NCBI GenBank assembly: GCA_002702655.1
Contig: PABB01000003.1
Span: forward strand, 1 to 48,570
Source: Planctomycetaceae bacterium
GTDB lineage: Bacteria > Planctomycetota > Planctomycetia > Pirellulales > Lacipirellulaceae
Reading direction: 5' to 3'
Length of the DNA stretch: 48,570 bases
The translations under genes were made by a program, and so were the position numbers. Shown piece by piece: positions 32,031 through 39,940 of this stretch; position 1 is the first letter of the stretch; the number at the start of each line of letters is the position of its first letter. Under the pieces are notes generated by a model. That model searched no databases. It was not told the DNA's origin and saw only the letters and a program-made list of their open reading frames with translations.

Positions 32031-32867
32031 TCAGGCGGCGCTCCCATGTTTCCACGGGGCCGACGCATCGGTCCGCACCACAAAACCACTGAGATCTTCA
32101 CGAGCGATTCCCTTCGCGCTGAGGCCAATGATGCAACCTTGCCCATCGAGGAAGCGCGCGTCGTGATAGTCGCCGTCAATCACCTCATAACCTCGCCAGC
32201 GGTCGGGGATCTCCGGCCAGAAGACGGCCGCGATGTTCCCGCCGGAGCGGAGATACGCTTCCGCCTCCGCCTGGTTCTGTTCGCTAACGCTCAATGTGAG
32301 GTGATAGTTGGCGGGCCACCGCCCGTCGCCGAGGCGACCGGCGGTAAACGCCTTGGCCCGCGGCAGCAGCTTCGTGTAGTCGTAAAACCGCACGTCGGCG
32401 AACTCGGCGAAGAGTTCGCCGTGGAGTTGCTCCCACGGGATGTCGCTGGTGCCGTTGAGCCGCACCGCCGGGACCATTTCCAGGGCGCGAGCCTCGGCCC
32501 GCAGGAAATGCAGTTCGGCGCGCAGCAGATGCAGGAAATGCTCCTGATCGACTGCGTACAGCGCCGTCCGCCGATCGCGGGCGGCCGCCGAAGTCGGCAG
32601 CACCATGCGACCTGACGTGTGGCCGAGGCAGACCCGCAGGCATGACTCGGTGGCACAGGGGCAAAACACCCCTGACGTCAGATACAAGACCTTCGACAGG
32701 ACCCCGACTTTGCGGGACTTGTCGGCCTTGGCCGAGCTGCTCAGCAGTTGCCGCGGCGGGCCCAGCTCTGAAAGGATCTCCTGGGGTTTCAAGTGGGGAA
32801 ACAGCGACCCCGGGTCTGCAGTTCGCAGCACCCGCAGTCGCGAACGCGTAGGTTTTCCATGTGTCAT
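32031..32867 (-). CDS. Phage gene-product-88-like protein with Cys cluster
   Basis: This 278-aa protein shows a four-cysteine cluster in FCPCATESCLRVC (Cys69, Cys71, Cys76, Cys80). It is followed by LHFLRAEARALEMVPAVRLN, FAEFADVRFYDYTKLLPRA, NYHLTLSVSEQN, GGNIAAVFWPEIP and a final VIDGDYHDARFLDG, the series of blocks found in phage/plasmid GP88-type proteins. The ATG at 32867 has an AAGGAG box. The cluster may hold a metal or Fe-S centre. Function is unknown, though the family resembles other three/four-Cys phage proteins such as the DUF5131 gene nearby. Confidence 0.75.
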   Translation of the reverse strand: MTHGKPTRSRLRVLRTADPGSLFPHLKPQEILSELGPPRQLLSSSAKADKSRKVGVLSKVLYLTSGVFCPCATESCLRVCLGHTSGRMVLPTSAAARDRRTALYAVDQEHFLHLLRAELHFLRAEARALEMVPAVRLNGTSDIPWEQLHGELFAEFADVRFYDYTKLLPRAKAFTAGRLGDGRWPANYHLTLSVSEQNQAEAEAYLRSGGNIAAVFWPEIPDRWRGYEVIDGDYHDARFLDGQGCIIGLSAKGIAREDLSGFVVRTDASAPWKHGSAA

Positions 32868-33044
32868 CGTCTCTTCTCCTTCTGGCAGCCGGCTGTTCGC
32901 CGAGGCGGGGGCTGCACCCGACTCCTCGCTTGCGGCCGCGCACGGCGGCAAGCCACGAGTCGCAGAAGAGAGGGTCAACGGACGGGAAAATGCCTGACAT
33001 TGTGCGTGTTTGAGTTGGAACGGAAGGTACGCAGCGGTGCTTGT

Positions 33045-33386
33045 TCAAATGACGCGCATCACCAGTTGGTACCAGGCTTCGTGAATCAGACCGTAGGGCC
33101 CGTGCTGAAACACGAGGTCGTGGCGGTGCGGGCCGCGGGCGCGAATCACGAGGCGGTTGGAATGCCTGTCGCGCCACGCGTGGCCGCCCGGAAACTCGTA
33201 GTCGATCGGATCGGCCCCCCACAAATACAACCAGTTGCCGCGGAAGTAGCGGTCATGCAGCACCACGCCGCCGCCCATCAGCAGCGTCAGGGCGTCGTCG
33301 ATGACGACGCGATCGCTGGCGCGTTCGTCGGCGCTGCACAGCAGGGGGATTTTTTGCCAATGGATGCGGCGAGCGGGCGGAGGCAT
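33045..33386 (-). CDS. Hypothetical protein
   Basis: This 113-aa basic and aromatic-rich protein begins MPPPARRIHWQKIPLL behind a GGAG box. It contains GGVVLHDRYFRGNWLYLWG and HRHDLVFQHGPYGLIHEAWYQLV. It has no membrane helix and no family I recognise. It is part of the minus-strand run and probably an element-specific accessory gene. The frame is open upstream to 33566, but that extension overlaps the neighbouring gene and lacks coding character. Confidence 0.55.
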   Translation of the reverse strand: MPPPARRIHWQKIPLLCSADERASDRVVIDDALTLLMGGGVVLHDRYFRGNWLYLWGADPIDYEFPGGHAWRDRHSNRLVIRARGPHRHDLVFQHGPYGLIHEAWYQLVMRVI

Positions 33387-33537
33387 GCTGGGTCTCCGTG
33401 TCGGAGGGCGATGTTTTCTGGGATCTCGGGATTCGGTTGTCGTGCTGAAAAAGTGCCCGCGGACCAAGTCGCCAAGTGCGACAGGGTCCGGGGCGTGCCG
33501 TCGGGGGCGATGCCTCCACGGTTCAGCGTTCCGTCGG

Positions 33538-34092
33538 TCAGGCGGCGCGGGGCCTCGCGGCGACAATCTCCATGGCTACGGCTTGCAGTGGCGTCGGCTG
33601 CTGAGCTGACTGACTCAGCAGCGTCTGCCACAGGGCGACCATCTCGGCGTGCGTTTCGACCAGGTCGACCGTCTCATAGACGGCGTCTTGCTCGGCTCGC
33701 AGCTGCAGGATGCGCCGGCCAAGCTCCGATTCGGCCAGCAGCGTCTGCTCGATGTCCGCGGCTCGGCCGGTCAACGCGATGTCGATCGCGATCGGCAACG
33801 AGTCGTCCTGATGCCGCTGCGGCTTACCGAGCGGGCGGTTCAGCCTGTCGGCAACTTCGTGCAGAAGTTGATCAATCGACGTCTCGATCCGTCGTCGCTG
33901 CTGCTTCAGGTCGTCGACCTGATCAAGCTGCGCGGCCACGCCGAGCGACTCGCCGGCCTGCCGGCGAGCTTGTCCCTGCAGGCGAACCAGGAATTCTGGA
34001 TCGCTCGCGGCGACGGCCTCGTCGATGGCCTGTTGAATCCGTTCGCTGAACTGATGGCGCCAGCCAGCGCGTTGTTCCGGTGTGAGAGTCAT
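33538..34092 (-). CDS. Hypothetical helical/coiled-coil protein
   Basis: This 184-aa protein is almost entirely predicted helix with many Gln, Ala, Glu and Arg residues. LDQVDDLKQQRRRIETSIDQL is a probable coiled coil, and similar helices occur at both ends. It has no catalytic motif. The start MTLTPEQRAGW lies behind a GGAGGAAACA box, a good ribosome site. It belongs to the element operon and may be structural or bind DNA/membrane partners. Confidence 0.7.
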   Translation of the reverse strand: MTLTPEQRAGWRHQFSERIQQAIDEAVAASDPEFLVRLQGQARRQAGESLGVAAQLDQVDDLKQQRRRIETSIDQLLHEVADRLNRPLGKPQRHQDDSLPIAIDIALTGRAADIEQTLLAESELGRRILQLRAEQDAVYETVDLVETHAEMVALWQTLLSQSAQQPTPLQAVAMEIVAARPRAA

Positions 34093-34332
34093 GTTGTTTC
34101 CTCCTTGATAGGCTCGGCGTCCCCGCGCGCGGGGAGAAGCGACGTCGGGCGTTGATGCAAATTGCTTCTCGCGGCGAGTCCCCGTAGGGACTCTCCGCCA
34201 GCGCGCTTAGCAGCCGTTTGTCGCTTCGTCTCAGGAACCATTTCGTGAAGCCAAGAAGAAGGGAGCACGACGAACGCCGCGGCGTCGTCGCAGCTCCCGA
34301 AGGGTGACCCGTGACGTACGCCGCAGCGGTCG

Positions 34333-34497
34333 TCACCAGGGCGTAAAGGGTGCGAACAACGCTCCCAGCAGGCGGTAGCCGAGCATTCGCCACGGCTCGG
34401 GCAAGCGAATCCAGCCGATCGTAAGACAGCTGATTCCATGCACCAGCAACAGCAGCCGCATGCGACGGGAGAGCGTTCGCCGAATTCCGTTTCGCAT
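34333..34497 (-). CDS. Short basic/hydrophobic peptide (54 aa)
   Basis: A 54-codon frame from ATG 34497 with a GGAG box about eight bases upstream gives a peptide with an arginine-rich start (RNGIRRTLSRRMR), a hydrophobic run (LLLLVHGISCLTIG) and an aromatic, Leu-rich tail. It could be a small membrane protein or a leader peptide. Another, longer frame on the same strand overlaps it but lacks a ribosome site. Nothing else in 34093-34650 looks coding. Confidence 0.4.
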   Translation of the reverse strand: MRNGIRRTLSRRMRLLLLVHGISCLTIGWIRLPEPWRMLGYRLLGALFAPFTPW

Positions 34498-34650
34498 CGG
34501 TTTCGCTCCGTCAAAAAGCCAACAGCCCGTCTCCGCATGTCGTAGCCGCAGCCAGACAAGCGCGGTCCGTTGGACGTGAAACCGTGATCGACGGGATGCC
34601 GATCAACGGGAACAGCCGAGTCGTTAAGGTTGTGATTCATGAGAGCCGCA

Positions 34651-35262
34651 TCAATAAAGTTGCAGGGTCTGGTGGCGGTGCGCCCGCCAGACGGCGGCGA
34701 TGCGGTCGCGGCCATAGCCGCGACCAAGCACCTCGATGACCGTCGTGTCATTCCGGGTCCTCAGCAACGCGTCCGGGCGGTCGCTCTGGCCGTACGGCAA
34801 AAAATCTTCATGGGTCCAGCCGGCGACCAGCTCCGGGCCTTGTGCGCGGAGGGCGAGATAGACGTTGGCCACTTGGAGGTCGTGCTCCAGTTCGCGGCGC
34901 CGGGGCGGTCGGCGCCTCCCGCCGAATTCGGCGGCTGCCTGCGGCGTCGCGACGAGACAGGTTTGACGGATGGGCCAGGCCGCCTGCCAGCGGCGCTCGT
35001 TCTGCCAGGCCAATTGCGCCAGCGGCGGAGGCGGGTCGCCCGGCGTGCAGACCGCCAGCGGCCTCGCGGCGGGCAACTCGGCGGCGGCCGCCGCGAAGGT
35101 TTCTGCAAACCCCGTCGTCCTCAGCCGCCGAGCGGAGCGACGGGCGCACTCCACCGGTCGCTGGCGATCGGCGTAAAAGCAACGTGCGAGTTGGCGGGCC
35201 GTCATGACGCGGACTCTTGTCGCGAGGATCTCGGCGATTGTTTCATTCGTCTTGTTCAGCAT
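34651..35262 (-). CDS. Replication-relaxation-like protein
   Basis: This 203-aa protein has an N-terminal winged-helix segment (VMTARQLARCFYADRQRPVECARRSARRLRTTGF) and, at the C terminus, YLALRAQGPEL, RPDALLR, TTVIEVLGRGYGRDRI and WRAHRHQTLQLY. This is the arrangement of replication-relaxation family proteins: winged helix followed by a restriction-fold-like domain with an acidic residue in IEV. Such proteins occur in conjugative and plasmid regions beside coupling ATPases, as here. The ATG at 35262 is preferred to the upstream TTG; no strong ribosome site is visible. Confidence 0.7.
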   Translation of the reverse strand: MLNKTNETIAEILATRVRVMTARQLARCFYADRQRPVECARRSARRLRTTGFAETFAAAAAELPAARPLAVCTPGDPPPPLAQLAWQNERRWQAAWPIRQTCLVATPQAAAEFGGRRRPPRRRELEHDLQVANVYLALRAQGPELVAGWTHEDFLPYGQSDRPDALLRTRNDTTVIEVLGRGYGRDRIAAVWRAHRHQTLQLY

Positions 35263-35343
35263 GGCGCGCAAGGGCGCGCGCTCGCCCTAACTCCCTGAGG
35301 CGCGCCAATCTGCGCACCAGCGGCGCCGGGCGGCGCGGCCCCA

Positions 35344-35556
35344 CTATCCGTGGTTCTCCTCGGTCGTCGGCGCAGCGACCCGGCCGCCGAAACCCGACCA
35401 GGGCGGCCCGGCGGCTCGTCGTTCCGCAAGCAACGGCCCGCCGCACCGCGGACAAGCGGCCGGCGCGGCGGCAGCGAAGAACGTGGTCGTGCAGCGCCGG
35501 CAGGCGAGGTACCAGCCAGGTGTTTTTGAGCGGTTCTCATCGGGGCATTCATCCAT
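35344..35556 (-). CDS. Small zinc-ribbon protein
   Basis: This 70-aa protein has two Cys pairs, LACRRCTTTFF and ACPRCGGPLL, spaced as in a zinc ribbon, and a Gly/Pro-rich tail. The translation start MDECPDENRS is the first Met consistent with this domain; its ribosome site is weak. It lies between the VWA/Zn-ribbon gene and the replication-relaxation-like gene in the same direction. It is probably a small nucleic-acid or protein-binding accessory factor. Confidence 0.6.
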   Translation of the reverse strand: MDECPDENRSKTPGWYLACRRCTTTFFAAAAPAACPRCGGPLLAERRAAGPPWSGFGGRVAAPTTEENHG

Positions 35557-35593
35557 GGGAGTGAATTTTTGGGGAAGTGGGTTCGCGGCGTCG

Positions 35594-36373
35594 TCATCGC
35601 GACAGTTGACGGTCGCACCCCAGCAGGCGAGGAGACTCAGCAGGCGGCGCCGGCAGGCAGCTGCCTGTCGAGACTGACTCAAACACGCTGCGGGCGAACG
35701 CCCGGGCGATCGCGTCCAACAGTTCGCGACTCGGCCGGTTGGAAATCGGAAACAGCAGGCCCCCGGCGGCTTCGCAGAATGCCGACAGCCGGGGCGTCGA
35801 TTCGCACACGAGATAGGTCAACGCGCCCGCTCGGCGAACGAGCTCGCCGACGCGATCGGGCGATCGTTGGGACCGCGGCAGCTTGGTCTCCGCGTTGGCA
35901 AACATCACCAGCACGCGTCGTACGCCGGCTGCGGCGGCCTCGCGCCACTGCAGAGCGGCGACCGCCGCCTCGACGGCTGACAGGTGCGACTCGGGGGCGT
36001 CGCCGCCGCCGCCGTAGGAAATCTGTTTCACGGCAGACATGGCTGCCATCGGGTCGCCACGGCGGACCAGGAGTTGCGGCAGTTCGTCGTACTCTTCATC
36101 GCCGTGCGACTGGACCGAGACCTGCAGCTGCGGGATCTGTTGCCCGAGCGTATCCAGCATCAGAGCGCAGCTAGCCGGTACGCCTGCGGCGAACGCTGCG
36201 CTGCTGCCGGTCCGATCGATGAGAATCGCCAACTCGACGCGGGCGTCGGCGAGCGACATCGCGGCGCCGGGCGCCGAAGGCCTGCGGAGATAGATCGAGG
36301 CGTCCGTGTACGCGCACTCGGTGCAGTCGGCGCCTTCCAGCGGGGCGCCGCACTTGGGACAGTCGAAAAACAT
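35594..36373 (-). CDS. VWA-domain protein with N-terminal zinc ribbon
   Basis: This 259-aa protein starts with a four-Cys ribbon (FFDCPKCGAPLEGADCTEC) and then a von Willebrand A domain at about 45-245. The metal site reads DRTGSS (Asp53, Thr55, Ser57), a variant of DxSxS, with the second loop in YGGGGDAPES. A tail of about 30 residues follows. The GGGAG box gives the start at 36373. VWA proteins in such clusters usually work with kinases or ATPases; a VWA/kinase pair occurs 6 kb upstream in the same operon, and the coupling ATPase is the immediate upstream neighbour. Confidence 0.85.
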   Translation of the reverse strand: MFFDCPKCGAPLEGADCTECAYTDASIYLRRPSAPGAAMSLADARVELAILIDRTGSSAAFAAGVPASCALMLDTLGQQIPQLQVSVQSHGDEEYDELPQLLVRRGDPMAAMSAVKQISYGGGGDAPESHLSAVEAAVAALQWREAAAAGVRRVLVMFANAETKLPRSQRSPDRVGELVRRAGALTYLVCESTPRLSAFCEAAGGLLFPISNRPSRELLDAIARAFARSVFESVSTGSCLPAPPAESPRLLGCDRQLSR

Positions 36374-36403
36374 GATTGATCTCCCGGTGAGGATGAAAGG
36401 GAT

Positions 36404-37801
36404 TCAGGCGTTCTTAGGCAGTTCCCAGGCGGACTCGGCCGCGATCCGTGCCTCCAGGTCGAGCAGGGCCGCGCGGAAATCCGCCGCGGCGCCGTGCGCG
36501 TCGTCCGCACCGACGTCGCCCGCGCTACAGGGAGCCGACCGGCGCGGTTTTTGAGGCAGCGGTCGGTTCTTCAGCTTGGCGTGCTCTTCCGGCGAGGCGG
36601 TTGGCGGAATCACGCGGAAGGGAATGGGGTCGCGGTGTTTGTCGCCCAGCTTGAGCACGGCGTAGGCGTCGAGCGCCACGCCGGACCGCTGCATGATCTC
36701 GTTGCGAGTGAGTCCCGGCTCGAGTTCCTCGCGCAGGGAAGTCGACGCGCCCAAGCCGCGCAGCGAGGTGCTCAGGTGCGGCTGCGGGACGTCCAGACTG
36801 CGATTGCGCAACTCGTCAATCTCGTCTTCCGACTCGCAGGAGAAGATAACCCGCTGGCACTGACTGCGAATGATCGGCCCGAGATCGCCGTCTTGGGTCT
36901 TCAGCTGGGAGGCGTCCTGCAGCACGAAATAGTGGTGCAGGCCCCACTTGCGCGCCAGCGTCAGCGACGCGTCGAGATTCGTCTTGGGTGCACAAATCTG
37001 TGCATATTCCTCCACGCCTAAGTGACCGTAGCGCGGCTCCAGCCCCAGATTGGTGCGGTGGGCCGCCTGAACCATGACCGAGTAGGCCAAGAGCGAGGCC
37101 ACGGCGCGCGACGCTTCGCTCCGCCGGGCGGTCGGCAAATAACCGTAAACGACGGCTCCTTCCTCAAACGCTCGCGCAAGATCAAGCTGCACGGCATGTC
37201 TCTTGGTGAGCGCGGAAAACCGCAGCAACGGCTCCGCCGCCAGATAGGCTTCGCTCACGTACTGCGCCGAGCCGGAGTCCTTGCCCATCCGCTTCAGCTC
37301 GCCGGCCAGCTCCGCAAAACTGGGCAACTTGAGGCCGGCGAGACGCAGATTGTCGAACGCCTCGTCGACCGTGCTCTGATTCTGCCGCGACCAGTACTTG
37401 CGGGGGCCTTCGCCGTGAATCAGCGACAACCCCTGCGCCACGCCCGCCGAGGCGAGCATCGGATCGTCGCGATAGGCGGGACAGCCGTGAATCGGGTCCC
37501 ACGAGCATGAATCATGCGTCTCATCGAGGCTCAGAAAGTAAAAGGGCTTGCCGGCAGCCTGCGCCGCCTCCCGCAACAACCAGAACACGGCCTGGTCGCC
37601 CCCCAGATCGATCATCACGACGACATCCTGCGGGAGCCGCAGGAATTGCAGAAGGAGGGACGCCAAGAACAGAGACTTGCGCTGCCCGACGCTGCCGAAA
37701 ACGGCCCATTGTTTCTCGCGGGTCATCGACAGCGGCAGCGCCAGCGGACCGCGGTCCGTCTCGCCCAGCACGATTTTCACGTTCGCCGGATCGTGCTTCA
37801 T
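36404..37801 (-). CDS. VirD4/TraD-like coupling ATPase, variant P-loop
   Basis: This 465-aa ATPase of the FtsK/VirD4-type group has its P-loop at residues 36-43 reading GSVGQRKS, so the usual Gly before Lys-Ser is Arg. Walker B is VVVMIDLGGD (Asp66-Asp70). Later motifs YGHLGVEEYAQIC, KWGLHHYFVLQDASQL and RSQCQRVIFSCESEDEI match the TraD/TraG C-terminal ATPase core. There are no N-terminal membrane helices, so it may be a soluble coupling protein. Its ATG overlaps the upstream gene by four bases (ATGA). It implies that this region belongs to a transferable element, though no relaxase or T4SS channel genes are in view. Confidence 0.8.
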   Translation of the reverse strand: MKHDPANVKIVLGETDRGPLALPLSMTREKQWAVFGSVGQRKSLFLASLLLQFLRLPQDVVVMIDLGGDQAVFWLLREAAQAAGKPFYFLSLDETHDSCSWDPIHGCPAYRDDPMLASAGVAQGLSLIHGEGPRKYWSRQNQSTVDEAFDNLRLAGLKLPSFAELAGELKRMGKDSGSAQYVSEAYLAAEPLLRFSALTKRHAVQLDLARAFEEGAVVYGYLPTARRSEASRAVASLLAYSVMVQAAHRTNLGLEPRYGHLGVEEYAQICAPKTNLDASLTLARKWGLHHYFVLQDASQLKTQDGDLGPIIRSQCQRVIFSCESEDEIDELRNRSLDVPQPHLSTSLRGLGASTSLREELEPGLTRNEIMQRSGVALDAYAVLKLGDKHRDPIPFRVIPPTASPEEHAKLKNRPLPQKPRRSAPCSAGDVGADDAHGAAADFRAALLDLEARIAAESAWELPKNA

Positions 37802-38517
37802 TGGGAGCCTCGCGTAGCGCGAATGCAGGCGGCGAGCGTGGCCGCCGTGGGGCCCAGGCCGACCGAGATCGGCACGCCGGCGAGTCGTTCGTCGGCGACC
37901 ACTTTGGTTTGGATTTGAGCGACGCGTTCCCGCGTCGGGCACAGCAGTGCAATTCCCAACGCCCGAGATCGCAACAACGGCGCTGTGCGCTCGTCGCGAC
38001 GCCAGCGCTGCACGACGTCGACGGCTTTCTTCACGACGCCGGAGGGTTTGCCGGTCGCCGCCGCTTGAACGCGCAACACGGCGGGCGAATCGCCAAACTC
38101 GCGCGTCAGCACGTGCGGGATGTTCGCCGGCAGCATCGGTGCACGTGCGGCGACTTCGGTGGGCAGCAGCCGTTGCCGACCCGCTTGCGGCTGGTCGAGG
38201 CAGCAGTAAAACGCGCCGCCCAGAGCAAGGTCGAGCGCCGCGGCGCCGAGCGTTTTGGGCTTGAGTTCAAGACCGATCTCTTTGCCGCCCGCGGGCGTGA
38301 GCGTCACGTACGTGATCCCGCCGGGCAGGGCCCCGGCGTGCAACTCGACCCAGTTGCGGCTTTCGAAGCGGCGGAGCACGTGACCGGCTTCCTTGCCCTC
38401 CAGCAGCGCTGCGCTGACGGTCGCATTGATGCCCACGCCGTGGCGATGAATCAGGCGCAGCGCAGCGAGATCTCGCAAGCGATATTCGGCGGCGGTCGGG
38501 CGACGGGGTGCGGACAT
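37798..38517 (-). CDS. Winged-helix protein upstream of coupling ATPase
   Basis: This 239-aa protein has a winged-helix-like N terminus (YRLRDLAALRLIHRHGVGINATVSAALLEGKEAGHVLRRF). It continues with GGITYVTLTPAGGKEIGLEL, a GGAFYCCLDQP strand and a basic, nuclease-like or regulatory C-terminal half (KAVDVVQRWRRDERTAPLLRSR). It may be a second replication-relaxation-type protein, with the same layout as the gene at 34651. It overlaps the coupling ATPase by four bases, so the two are coupled and probably act together in transfer or replication. Confidence 0.65.
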   Translation of the reverse strand: MSAPRRPTAAEYRLRDLAALRLIHRHGVGINATVSAALLEGKEAGHVLRRFESRNWVELHAGALPGGITYVTLTPAGGKEIGLELKPKTLGAAALDLALGGAFYCCLDQPQAGRQRLLPTEVAARAPMLPANIPHVLTREFGDSPAVLRVQAAATGKPSGVVKKAVDVVQRWRRDERTAPLLRSRALGIALLCPTRERVAQIQTKVVADERLAGVPISVGLGPTAATLAACIRATRGSQ

Positions 38518-38562
38518 AGTCGGGGAGACGGACGCGGGGTGATGGGCAAGTAAGCTGGGTTC

Positions 38563-39225
38563 TCAACGGTGGTTACGCGCCGCGCGGTGCGCCGCACCGG
38601 CGGCGGCCGCGGGCGACCGCCAGCGGCTAGCCAGCCTGGAGCGGGGCGTGCCGAAGTTCTGGATGCCGAAGTACACGTCGCCGGCGACGACCACCGCGAT
38701 GCCGACCTCCTCGTAGTCGCCCACGAGGTTCTTGTGGTGGCCCGGACTGGCGATCCAGTCGTCGAGCCATTGGCGGCCCAGCGACGCGGCCGGGCGCCGC
38801 GGCCCGATGTAGACGGCCAGGTTCTCGGCGTAGGCCCCATACGCGTAGCCGTGGCGATCGAGGCGTTCGTCCAGTTCGACGCCGTCGCTCAGGATGTGCT
38901 CGAACTGACGCAGTTCGACCATCCGGCGTCCGTGGAAGGCGGCCGCCGCGGCGAGCTGGCGATTGAATCGCACGGGCCGCAAACCGCGACTTACGCGGTA
39001 TTCGTTGAGCCGCTGAAAGTTCGCCGCCACGCACGCCGCCGTGTACGGATTGGATCCGTAGGGAATCTGGTCGCGGGGGCTCTTGGCCGTCGCCGGTCGC
39101 CGCCAGGCCCGCCAGAGGGCGTCAACAAGCGTCCACGCCTGCAGCGCAACGTACTGCGGCCACCAGACGCGGCGTACGCGCGCCTGGCGGCTGTCGGCAC
39201 GGCGGTGATCGTTGGCAAGTTTCAT
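38563..39225 (-). CDS. CAP/SCP-domain protein
   Basis: This 220-aa protein has a basic N terminus with a Trp-rich segment (VWWPQYVALQAWTLVDALWRAW) that may serve as an uncleaved signal or membrane anchor, then a CAP/SCP-PR1 domain at about 65-195: LNEYRVSRGLRPVRFN, AAAFHGRRM, FEHILSDG, YGAYAENLAV, WLDDWIASPGHHKNLV and VGIAVVV...YFGIQNFG. The His/Glu positions of the CAP site (FEH, AEN, SPGHHKN) are present. CAP proteins act outside the cytoplasm as proteases or binding proteins. Its presence in an element operon is unusual. The ATG at 39225 has only a weak ribosome site. Confidence 0.85.
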   Translation of the reverse strand: MKLANDHRRADSRQARVRRVWWPQYVALQAWTLVDALWRAWRRPATAKSPRDQIPYGSNPYTAACVAANFQRLNEYRVSRGLRPVRFNRQLAAAAAFHGRRMVELRQFEHILSDGVELDERLDRHGYAYGAYAENLAVYIGPRRPAASLGRQWLDDWIASPGHHKNLVGDYEEVGIAVVVAGDVYFGIQNFGTPRSRLASRWRSPAAAAGAAHRAARNHR

Positions 39226-39323
39226 CGTAACGGACGACAATCGGGCGACGGGTTGTAAGAAGGTCGGCGCTGAAGCGTCAGGATGACGCAGCAGCGACCG
39301 ACCGGAAAGGAAACGACGACGGG

Positions 39324-39713
39324 TTAGGCGGCGAGAATTCCATTCGTCTCGATGGCCTTAACCGACTGCGGAATGACGCGGGCCTTGTGCTTCGCCACGA
39401 CCTCGTCGAGATCGACGGCGAGCGCAGTCAGATCGGCGCCAATCACCGGATGGACTGCCTTGGCCTTGCTGAGCACGTTGGCGAGAAACGCCAGGCCCTC
39501 GACGCAAGCAGGCAAATGGTCGGGGTGGAACGTGCGAAACGGCGCACCGCTCGCATTGTGCCGGGTGATGCCCCAACTGAGGCGGCCCTGACCATCGTCC
39601 GACTTCCACAGTTCGACGTTCACCGTGTCATTGACCCGCGCCGATTCGGCCGGGGTGCGACGGTTCCGTCGATTCTCGGTTTCGCTGCCGTTTTGTTTGT
39701 TGAACAATCCCAT
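39324..39713 (-). CDS. PUR-like small protein, paralogue of 43454 gene
   Basis: This 129-aa protein begins MGLFNKQNGS behind GGAGGAGAT. Its middle (VNVELWKSDDGQGRLSWGITRHN) and following helix (LPACVEGLAFLANVLSKA) share their pattern with the 101-aa product at 43454-43759 (VWENQDDQGRFAFSVSLSR, then a helix). Such W-(D/E)-x-GRF/GRL strand-helix units recall PUR-alpha-like or DUF3276 single-strand nucleic-acid-binding repeats (weak resemblance). The C-terminal third (AVHPVIGADLTALAVDLDEVVAKHKARV) is an extra helical part. Probably an element-borne DNA/RNA-binding accessory protein. Confidence 0.55.
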   Translation of the reverse strand: MGLFNKQNGSETENRRNRRTPAESARVNDTVNVELWKSDDGQGRLSWGITRHNASGAPFRTFHPDHLPACVEGLAFLANVLSKAKAVHPVIGADLTALAVDLDEVVAKHKARVIPQSVKAIETNGILAA

Positions 39714-39790
39714 ATCTCCTCCATGTCGATGGGGAGCGACGCGCTTCACGCGGGAAGCTGCGCGACGCTCAGTGTGTTCTCCGCTTCCCT

Positions 39791-39814
39791 GCAACGGCCC
39801 CGCGGGGTCGTTGC
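39791..39814. terminator. Intercistronic GC-rich hairpin
   Basis: A stem GCAACGGCCCC/GGGGTCGTTGC (one G-T pair) with a 2-base loop lies in the 227-base gap between the 401-aa secreted-protein gene and the PUR-like gene. There is no T-tract. It could partly terminate the operon or protect mRNA ends. Confidence 0.35.
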
Positions 39815-39940
39815 AGCGCTACGGACGCGGCGGCGACTGCGTTGTCATCTCCTTATGTTGTTATTGGTGTTCATTCATGGGAGGACAAACCGGCGGCGCT
39901 TCCGCCGGTACGAGGTTCCTTGCCGTCATCAACTGCGCTT

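Noticed and set aside
32284-33222. Alternative minus-strand frame across the GP88-like gene
   Set aside because: The GP88-like frame has family blocks and an AAGGAG start; this one is Arg/Pro-rich noise.
34089-34751. Minus-strand frame of 220 codons, Cys/Ser-rich
   Set aside because: No ribosome site and low-complexity Cys runs; a 54-codon frame with a GGAG box inside it is more plausible.
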